Positions 58,699-64,000 of a stretch of DNA of 64,000 nucleotides are shown one piece after another. The stretch spans positions 558,001-622,000 of the forward strand of contig NZ_FNNP01000001.1 of the NCBI RefSeq assembly GCF_900106805.1. Direction: 5' to 3'. Position numbers and translations under genes: made by a program. Source of the stretch: Ruegeria halocynthiae (lineage in GTDB: Bacteria > Pseudomonadota > Alphaproteobacteria > Rhodobacterales > Rhodobacteraceae). Each line of letters begins with the position of its first letter. The first letter of the stretch is position 1. The notes beneath the pieces are model-generated. The model saw only the letters and a list, made by a program, of their open reading frames with translations. It made no database searches and was not told the origin of the DNA.

Positions 58699-60318
58699 AT
58701 GCTGGGACAGATGATGACACAGCCGCTGCTGATTTCGTCACTGATTGATCACGCCGAACGCTATCACGATCAGACCGAGATCATATCGGTTGAAGCAGAT
58801 GGAACGATCTTCGAGACAAATTGGGCGGACGTTGCGCAAAACGCTCGGCGGATGGGTTCGGCTTTAACCAAGCTGGGGCTTAGACCGCAGGATCGTGTGG
58901 GCACGCTTGCCTGGAACAATCGTCGGCATCTCGAGATTTACTACGCCGTCTCAGGTGCGGGATTTGTCTGCCATACAATCAATCCACGCCTCTTCCCCGA
59001 GCAAATGACATACATCATCAATCACGCTCAGGATCGGGTGCTGTTCTTTGACACGACATTCCTGCCGCTTGTTATTGCGTTGCGTGATCAACTGACTGAG
59101 GCGCACCATTTCGTACTGATGGGGGGGCGGGACGAAGCAGCGCTATCGCAGGTGCCCGGCCTGATGTTTTACGATGAGCTTATTGAAACAGGCGAGCCGG
59201 ATTACGCCTGGCCCAGCTTTGACGAAAATACAGCCTCGAGCCTGTGTTACACCTCTGGTACCACCGGCCATCCCAAAGGGGTTCTGTATTCCCATCGCTC
59301 GACCGTGCTCCACAGCTTTGCCTCGAATACCTGTGATGTGATTGGGTACTCAGCCGTAGATGTGGTGATGCCAGTCGTGCCAATGTTCCACGTCAATGCC
59401 TGGGGATCGCCTTACGCCTGTGCCATGTCGGGGTCACGCATGGTGATGCCCGGACCCGACCTGCATGGCGAGGCGCTGGTCAATCTGATCGATACTTATG
59501 GGGTAACGCTGGCGATGGGGGTTCCGACCATCTGGCAGGGGCTTCTGGCACATGCTGACCAAAGCGGCTCCAAGCTGGAAAGCCTCAAGCGTACGGTCAT
59601 CGGAGGGGCCGCCTGTCCACCAACGATGATCGAGACATTCCGCGAAACCTACGGCGTCGATACCATTCATGCCTGGGGGATGAGCGAGATGAGCCCTCTG
59701 GGCAGCACGAACTTTCCGCTCGCCAAACACCTGGACCTACCAGTCGAGGACCAGCACAAGTTGCGCGAAAGCCAAGGGCGACCACCTTTTGGTGTCGAGT
59801 TGAAGATTGTGGATGATAACGGCAACGACCTGCCGCATGACGGCGAAACTCAGGGCGATCTGATGGTGCGGGGGCATTGGGTTCTGGACAGTTACTATCT
59901 TTTGAAGGACCAGGACATACTGCAGGATGGGTGGTTCGCAACCGGAGACGTAGCAACGCTGGATGCGGATGGTTACATGACGATCCGAGACCGATCAAAA
60001 GACATCATCAAATCGGGGGGCGAATGGATCAGTTCGGTTGAGTTAGAGAACATTGCCGTTGCCCACCCACAACTTGCCACCGCCGCGGTGGTCGGGGTCC
60101 CGCACCCTAAGTGGGACGAACGTCCTCTGCTGATCGCCGTCAAAGCGGAAGGCGAAGACCCCACCGAGCAGGATTTGCTGGCCTTCTTTGACGGTAAAAT
60201 TGCGGGCTGGCAGGTGCCTGACAAGGTCGTGTTCGTGGATGCCCTACCGTTGAACGCGACGGGCAAGATTCTGAAACGCCAACTGCGTGCTGATTTCAGC
60301 GATATCCTGATGGGGTGA
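58699..60318 (+). CDS. dmdB: 3-methylmercaptopropionyl-CoA ligase DmdB
   Basis: Second enzyme of the DMSP demethylation pathway: it converts methylmercaptopropionate, ATP and CoA to methylmercaptopropionyl-CoA. The 539-residue AMP-forming ligase has LCYTSGTTGHPKGVLYSH (A3), HAWGMSEMSP (A5), WFATGDVA (A7) and the catalytic Lys523 in NATGKILKR. Its N-terminus MLGQMMTQPLLISSLIDHAE is characteristic of roseobacter DmdB. Trp235 and Gly302 fall at the positions I recall for the Ruegeria lacuscaerulensis enzyme. GGGAGGG lies six bases before ATG 58699. A medium-chain fatty acid ligase is the alternative. No other dmd gene is in the window. Confidence 0.85.
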   Translation: MLGQMMTQPLLISSLIDHAERYHDQTEIISVEADGTIFETNWADVAQNARRMGSALTKLGLRPQDRVGTLAWNNRRHLEIYYAVSGAGFVCHTINPRLFPEQMTYIINHAQDRVLFFDTTFLPLVIALRDQLTEAHHFVLMGGRDEAALSQVPGLMFYDELIETGEPDYAWPSFDENTASSLCYTSGTTGHPKGVLYSHRSTVLHSFASNTCDVIGYSAVDVVMPVVPMFHVNAWGSPYACAMSGSRMVMPGPDLHGEALVNLIDTYGVTLAMGVPTIWQGLLAHADQSGSKLESLKRTVIGGAACPPTMIETFRETYGVDTIHAWGMSEMSPLGSTNFPLAKHLDLPVEDQHKLRESQGRPPFGVELKIVDDNGNDLPHDGETQGDLMVRGHWVLDSYYLLKDQDILQDGWFATGDVATLDADGYMTIRDRSKDIIKSGGEWISSVELENIAVAHPQLATAAVVGVPHPKWDERPLLIAVKAEGEDPTEQDLLAFFDGKIAGWQVPDKVVFVDALPLNATGKILKRQLRADFSDILMG

Positions 60319-60337
60319 TCGTTTGCCTTAGGGAATA

Positions 60338-60412
60338 TGGCTCCGGCGGTAGGGATCGAACCTACGACCAATTGATTAACAGTCAACTGCTCTACCGCTG
60401 AGCTACGCCGGA
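60338..60412 (-). tRNA. tRNA-Asn(GUU), copy 1
   Basis: 75 nt including an encoded CCA. The anticodon loop CTGTTAA gives anticodon GUU, and the acceptor arms TCCGGCG and CGCCGGA pair fully. It is identical to the second copy 192 bp away. It lies 20 bp beyond dmdB on the opposite strand. Its promoter is at 60425-60453. Confidence 0.97.
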
Positions 60413-60424
60413 ACGGTTCGCGCC

Positions 60425-60453
60425 GTATAGCAATCTCGTTTTGCGGCGTCCAG
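60425..60453 (-). promoter_or_regulatory. Promoter of tRNA-Asn copy 1
   Basis: CTGGAC (60453-60448) and CTATAC (60430-60425) are 17 bp apart, just upstream of the tRNA. Copy 2 has the same layout, which supports a functional promoter. Confidence 0.65.
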
Positions 60454-60529
60454 AGGGGTGGTGGTGTTTTTCTTCAAAAATCTCTGCCCGCTCTTGGCGG
60501 TACGATGTAAGCAGTATTTTAAGAGAAAT

Positions 60530-60604
60530 TGGCTCCGGCGGTAGGGATCGAACCTACGACCAATTGATTAACAGTCAACTGCTCTACCGCTGAGCTACGC
60601 CGGA
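60530..60604 (-). tRNA. tRNA-Asn(GUU), copy 2
   Basis: 75 nt with encoded CCA, identical to the copy at 60338-60412 (anticodon GUU). The two are in tandem on the minus strand with their own related promoters. Two identical asparagine tRNA genes give extra dosage. Confidence 0.97.
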
Positions 60605-60614
60605 ACTGAGGGGC

Positions 60615-60643
60615 GTATAACAACCCGGTTTTTCGCCGTCCAG
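60615..60643 (-). promoter_or_regulatory. Promoter of tRNA-Asn copy 2
   Basis: CTGGAC (60643-60638) and TTATAC (60620-60615) are 17 bp apart. The sequence around the -35 is the same as in copy 1, while the spacers have diverged. Confidence 0.65.
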
Positions 60644-60677
60644 AGGGGAAGCGCATGGCTGCAAACTTTTTTCGCGC

Positions 60678-61592
60678 TCAGCTGATCCTTCGAAATCGGG
60701 CAGTAGCCGAAATCGTGTCATCAGGTGCCACGCGCGACTTTCCCGTCAGATCGACCAGATGGGCGAAGACATTCCTTTCGGCGGCCCGAAGCAATGCATC
60801 TGGTGTCTCGGCGTAGATTCGTTGCGCCAGTTGTCGGGCCGTGGCAGGGCCTTGCGCGAGGACCTCGAGTATCTGGGTCTCGCGCGTCAGGCGGTGCTGG
60901 ATCAACCAGTCCAGCCGTTCACCCGGTTCGGAAACGGGCGCGCCATGGCCGGGATGAAACACCGACCATTCCCGCGCGCGCAGGCGGTGGCAGGCAGCCA
61001 TGAAATCTGTCAGATCTCCATCCGGAGGTGAGACCAGCGAACTGGCCCATCCCATCACGTGATCTGCCGTAAAACAGGCATCTCCCCATGCCAGTGCGAT
61101 ATGATTGCCCAGATGGCCCGGAGTGTGAATGACCTCGAGCTGCCAGTCGCCGGTCGAGACGACTTCGCCGTCTTCCAATTCTATATCGGGACGGAAATCA
61201 GAATCGATTCCCTCACCACCACCCGCAAGACCGTTTTGTGCCAATTCGGTCATCACATCGCTGCGCCCGGCCTGTGGACCGCCAAATGCCAGAACTTGGG
61301 CGCCTGTCCGGCCCGAAAGTGGGGCCGCCAGTGGGGAATGATCCAGATGGGTGTGGGTCACAAAAATGTGGCTTATCCGTTGACCGGGTTGCAGCGCATC
61401 CAGAATGACCCGCAAATGCACGTCACTCAGCGGTCCCGGGTCAATTACGGCAATGTCTTTGTTGCCCAGCAGATACGTATTCGTGCCGCGATAAGTCATT
61501 GGGGAAGGATTGGGCGCCAGCACCCGTCTGAGGCCGGGGGCAAGTTCATCGACCCGTCCGGGGGGCGGGTTGAAATCGTCGGGGGTTTGCAT
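60678..61592 (-). CDS. Metallo-beta-lactamase fold hydrolase (LACTB2-like)
   Basis: 304-residue zinc hydrolase. The HxHxDH metal motif is THTHLDHSPLAAPL. Further ligands lie in HTPGHLGNHIAL, CFTADHVMGW and VFHPGHG. The C-terminal winged-helix-like domain (TARQLAQRIYAETPDALL..NVFAHLVDLTGKSRV) is that of LACTB2/RNase-like proteins. It may act on RNA or thioesters. No beta-lactamase activity is implied. It is divergent from the histidine kinase gene. Confidence 0.88.
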   Translation of the reverse strand: MQTPDDFNPPPGRVDELAPGLRRVLAPNPSPMTYRGTNTYLLGNKDIAVIDPGPLSDVHLRVILDALQPGQRISHIFVTHTHLDHSPLAAPLSGRTGAQVLAFGGPQAGRSDVMTELAQNGLAGGGEGIDSDFRPDIELEDGEVVSTGDWQLEVIHTPGHLGNHIALAWGDACFTADHVMGWASSLVSPPDGDLTDFMAACHRLRAREWSVFHPGHGAPVSEPGERLDWLIQHRLTRETQILEVLAQGPATARQLAQRIYAETPDALLRAAERNVFAHLVDLTGKSRVAPDDTISATARFRRIS

Positions 61593-61636
61593 TCTGACCT
61601 CTTCCTCTTGCCCGGGCAGCCCGCTAGGTTTAGCGC

Positions 61637-62956
61637 ATGACGACCCAATGGCTCAAACTCTATATGCCGCGCAGTCTTTACGCGCGCGCCGCACTTATTC
61701 TGGTGCTGCCGGTGATAGTTGTGCTTCTGGTTGTGGCGATTGCATTTCTGCAAAGGCACCTTGAGGAAGTTACCGCCCAAATGACGCGCACCGCGGCGCG
61801 TGAGGTGACGTTGGTGCAGAATGTGATGGAGGGTGCTGAGACCCAGCAGCAGGCGCTGGCTGCTGCGCGGTCAGATCTTGCGGCTCTGAACATGACTGCA
61901 AAATTCCTACCGCTGAATCAAGAACCACAGATTGACAAGCGTCGGTGGTATGATTTCATCGCACCACAGGTTGAAGCTGAAATGCGCGTGTTGCTGCCCC
62001 AAATGCAAGAAATAGCATTGCCAAATGGGCATGAGGTACGGCTTTATCTGGGAACAAATCTCGGCACGTTGGAATTGAGTTTCGATCGACGACGCCTGTC
62101 ACCGACGGCACCGCATCAGCTTATCGTAACGATGGTTTTCTTTGCGGCTCTGATCACCACGATCTCGTTTCTATATATGCGCAATCAATTGCGGCCAATC
62201 ACCCGACTTGCAGATGCGGCTCAGGCGTTCGGTCGTGGGCGCGTGGTGCCATACTCACCCGGCGGCGCAATCGAGGTACGCGCAGCAGGCAATGCCTTTG
62301 TCGACATGCGCGCCCGAATCGAACGGCAGATCGAACAGCGCACCTTGATGCTGTCTGGTGTCAGCCACGACCTGCGGACGCCTTTGACGCGGCTTAAGTT
62401 AGGTCTGGCTTTGCTGCCGGAAGAAGAGGCAGCCCCGCTTCTGCAGGATGTGGACGAGATGCAATCGCTGCTGGATGCGTTTTTGGATTTTTCGCGGGGA
62501 ACTGCGGAAAGTTCACCCGAGGAGGTAGAGCCTGAGTACTGGTTGAGCCAGATTATTGATGATGCGCAGCGCGCGGGCCAGAATGTCGAACTGGTTTCGG
62601 TCGAAGGACAAGGCACCGCGATGGTGCGTCCGACCGCGATTCGCCGGGCAGTCGAGAACCTGATCGGAAACGCGATTCGCTATGGCTCTCGGGCCGAAGT
62701 CAGTCTGTCGATGACCCCAAAATCGCTCCGCATTCGGGTCGAAGATGACGGTCCCGGTATTCCAGTTGAGCTGCGCACCGAGGCCGTCAAACCCTTCACG
62801 CGTCTTGACCCGGCTCGAAACCAGAATCAGGGTAGCGGAGTTGGTCTGGGTCTTGCGATTGTCGCCGACATTGCACGTGTGCACGGCGGTATCTTGCGGC
62901 TTGGCAGCAGTGAAAGATTGGGCGGGTTATGCGCGGATATCGTGATTGGGCGGTGA
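61637..62956 (+). CDS. Membrane sensor histidine kinase, EnvZ-like
   Basis: 439-residue kinase with two membrane segments: AALILVLPVIVVLLVVAIAFL, and LIVTMVFFAALITTISFLYM. A periplasmic domain lies between them. The HAMP linker, the phosphoacceptor SGVSHDLRTPLTRL and the HATPase motifs NLIGNAIRYG, DDGPGIP and GSGVGLGLAIV follow. The architecture resembles EnvZ. A response regulator gene usually sits beside such a kinase, but none is next to it here, so its partner lies elsewhere. The ligand is unknown. Confidence 0.9.
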   Translation: MTTQWLKLYMPRSLYARAALILVLPVIVVLLVVAIAFLQRHLEEVTAQMTRTAAREVTLVQNVMEGAETQQQALAAARSDLAALNMTAKFLPLNQEPQIDKRRWYDFIAPQVEAEMRVLLPQMQEIALPNGHEVRLYLGTNLGTLELSFDRRRLSPTAPHQLIVTMVFFAALITTISFLYMRNQLRPITRLADAAQAFGRGRVVPYSPGGAIEVRAAGNAFVDMRARIERQIEQRTLMLSGVSHDLRTPLTRLKLGLALLPEEEAAPLLQDVDEMQSLLDAFLDFSRGTAESSPEEVEPEYWLSQIIDDAQRAGQNVELVSVEGQGTAMVRPTAIRRAVENLIGNAIRYGSRAEVSLSMTPKSLRIRVEDDGPGIPVELRTEAVKPFTRLDPARNQNQGSGVGLGLAIVADIARVHGGILRLGSSERLGGLCADIVIGR

Positions 62957-62958
62957 TT

Positions 62959-62974
62959 TGGTAGGCCCGGAGGG
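62959..62974 (-). repeat. 16-bp copy of tRNA-Ile2 3' end (att-like)
   Basis: TGGTAGGCCCGGAGGG is identical to 63474-63489, the 3' end of the tRNA-Ile2 gene including CCA. It is a direct repeat of that end, and the flanking base differs on each side. Duplication of a tRNA 3' end is what site-specific integration leaves at the far end of an element. Confidence 0.6.
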
Positions 62975-63151
62975 GCGTAGAAAATCATTTTGTAACAATC
63001 TGTTAAGTGGGCGCACCTCAACCCAAATGCATCTTCGAGTTGGCTAACCCAATAAGATCAACTTTGTGCTGTGTGGTGGTACATGATTAACAATCGAAGC
63101 CGTCAGTTGTGGGCTTTTTAGTTCCGCAACAGGCCAAAAGTCAGTTGAAAT

Positions 63152-63195
63152 GGTACCTCCAGAGGTGGCCTGAGAAGCTGACCTCCGGAGGTACC
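63152..63195. repeat. Paired dyads ACCTCC-type
   Basis: GGTACCTCCAGAGGT (63152-63166) and ACCTCCGGAGGTACC (63181-63195) are inverted relative to each other with one mismatch and 14 bp between. The second contains a perfect 12-bp palindrome, and the first nearly so. It may be a pair of operator or recombinase-binding sites, or a hairpin. Confidence 0.45.
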
Positions 63196-63414
63196 CAGTC
63201 TGGAACAGTATACAGGCAAAACCTGTTCCTTTCCACGGCTGACAAAGCCACAAATCATCTTGGGAATTGATTTGCAATCCCAAGTTTAGTAAAAGGATAA
63301 TCTTTCTATATATGATTGTAGAATGGTCCTGAGAGATGGACAGAATGTGAGATTGAGTTCCTGATCGGACTGCACGCTAACGTTCAAGAAAGCTTACAAT
63401 TCAACAATATCAGT

Positions 63415-63444
63415 TGGTTAGCCACCATAGATTATGGCTAACCA
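63415..63444. repeat. 10-bp inverted repeat TGGTTAGCCA
   Basis: TGGTTAGCCA (63415-63424) and TGGCTAACCA (63435-63444) form a perfect dyad with a 10-bp spacer, 30 bp from the tRNA-Ile2 gene. A third half site, TGGCTAACC, lies near 63041. The function is not known. Confidence 0.45.
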
Positions 63445-63473
63445 GCGCGTAAGCGCTTGAAAAAACAGCAATA

Positions 63474-63550
63474 TGGTAGGCCCGGAGGGACTCGAACCCC
63501 CAACCAAAGCGTTATGAGCGCTCTGCTCTAACCAATTGAGCTACAGGCCC
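63474..63550 (-). tRNA. tRNA-Ile2(CAU), lysidine type
   Basis: 77 nt with encoded CCA. The anticodon loop CTCATAA reads CAU, so it is either elongator Met or Ile2. Acceptor pairs 4-69 and 5-68 are C-G, and pair 27-43 is G-U, which are features of the Ile2 tRNA recognised by TilS, so I favour Ile. The first acceptor pair is G-U, which is unusual. A possible promoter has TTGACG at 63590-63585 on the minus strand. Confidence 0.85.
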
Positions 63551-63657
63551 GCCGATGCGCCTTGCGTATCACGATGGCTGCCCGCGTCAAGCCTGACCGT
63601 TGCAACATCGTCCACAATCGAATAACCCGCGCGCAAAGCACTCATGAGGGATTGGCC

Positions 63658-64000
63658 ATGACAGCGGGCAAGAACGGAATCACCTATGCCGACGCAGGTG
63701 TGGATATCGATGCAGGCAACGCTCTGGTCGACCGGATCAAGCCTGCGGCGAAGCGCACCAATCGCTCGGGTGTGATGAGCGGGCTGGGCGGTTTCGGCGC
63801 TCTGTTCGATCTAAAAGCAGCTGGGTATGAAGACCCGATTTTGGTGGGCGCTACCGACGGCGTGGGAACCAAGTTGCGAATCGCGATTGATACTGGCGTA
63901 GTTGATGGCGTTGGCATTGATCTGGTGGCGATGTGTGTCAACGATCTGATCTGCCAAGGGGCTGAGCCGCTGTTTTTTCTGGATTATTTCGCCACTGGCA
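63658..64000 (+). CDS. purM: Phosphoribosylformylglycinamidine cyclo-ligase PurM, N-terminal part
   Basis: The gene runs off the window end after 114 codons. The visible part is [21 protein letters not shown], then [17 protein letters not shown], then [15 protein letters not shown] and [21 protein letters not shown]. These match the ATP-binding N-terminal half of PurM, the aminoimidazole ribonucleotide synthetase of purine synthesis. It is divergent from tRNA-Ile2, about 110 bp away. purN commonly follows in related genomes but is outside this window. Confidence 0.94.
   Translation, partial: MTAGKNGITYADAGVDIDAGNALVDRIKPAAKRTNRSGVMSGLGGFGALFDLKAAGYEDPILVGATDGVGTKLRIAIDTGVVDGVGIDLVAMCVNDLICQGAEPLFFLDYFATG

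Larger units (their letters stand above)
62957..63473. other. AT-rich gene-free stretch between tRNA 3'-end repeats
   Basis: 517 bp without a convincing gene, clearly richer in A and T than its surroundings. The only ORF of note (63283-63044, minus) has no ribosome site or recognisable domain. The region starts with a 16-bp copy of the tRNA-Ile2 3' end and contains two inverted repeats (63152-63195 and 63415-63444). It may be the remnant of an integrated element. Confidence 0.5.

Noticed and set aside
63044-63283. 79-codon ORF in the AT-rich stretch
   Set aside because: No ribosome site, no recognisable domain, and it runs through the inverted repeats.
62957-63550. Intact mobile element or prophage
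   Set aside because: No integrase, transposase or phage gene is present; only a possible attachment-site remnant.

Overview
The window looks like a chromosomal segment of an alphaproteobacterium of the Rhodobacteraceae, most likely the marine Roseobacter group (Ruegeria-like). The reasons are the nifR3/dusB-ntrB-ntrC-ntrY-ntrX-trkA-trkH-hfq-hflX block, a fused ispDF, a Usg protein next to gyrA, an aquaporin-type arsenic operon, and a DmdB-type methylmercaptopropionate-CoA ligase. It is densely coded and GC-rich, with many 4-base ATGA stop/start overlaps. I identify 53 protein genes, one of them cut by the window end, and three tRNA genes. I see no rRNA, CRISPR, IS element or intact prophage.

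Layout. 0.1-6.1 kb: dnaB, pyrE, an ammonium transporter and a cinA-pgpA-ispDF run, all on the minus strand. 6.3-13.5 kb: the nitrogen-control block dusB-ntrB-ntrC and ntrY-ntrX. 13.5-20.8 kb: a small HTH regulator, an MFS transporter, trkA-trkH, hfq-hflX and a monooxygenase-fold protein. 20.8-25.7 kb: an NTF2-like protein, a penicillin-acylase-family hydrolase, a SYLF-domain lipoprotein and hemB. 25.8-29.8 kb: a small membrane protein and mfd. 29.8-36.6 kb: accessory metabolism and transport (SH3 protein, TPR protein, Bcr/CflA efflux, FrnE-like oxidoreductase, AMP-forming ligase, cupin regulator). 36.7-38.8 kb: an arsenic operon, arsR::arsC fusion - arsC - aqpS. 38.8-43.4 kb: an orphan peptide-binding protein, a candidate small RNA or leader, bdhA, patatin and DUF502. 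43.5-46.0 kb: pseudouridine catabolism (psuG, psuK) with a ThiE-like gene. 46.1-53.7 kb: trmJ, ctaA, an M32 carboxypeptidase, an esterase-like hydrolase, gyrA and usg. 53.7-60.3 kb: a radical SAM protein, then zwf-pgl-pgi and dmdB. 60.3-64 kb: two identical tRNA-Asn genes, a metallo-beta-lactamase hydrolase, a histidine kinase, an AT-rich gene-free stretch ending at a tRNA-Ile2(CAU) gene, and the start of purM.

How the parts work together. NtrBC and NtrYX plus the Amt transporter handle nitrogen sensing. Both NtrC and NtrX lack the sigma-54 contact motif GAFTGA. The zwf-pgl-pgi group feeds the oxidative pentose phosphate and Entner-Doudoroff routes, and a near match to the CceR operator lies at its predicted transcription start. 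The ars operon couples arsenate reduction to arsenite exit through an aquaglyceroporin, and a perfect 38-bp palindrome overlaps the regulator's start codon.

The observations most worth following are the promoter-hairpin-terminator unit at 40677-40788, the ArsR-ArsC fusion with its palindrome, the 16-bp copy of the tRNA-Ile2 3' end bracketing an AT-rich 0.5 kb stretch, and the duplicated tRNA-Asn promoter-gene unit.
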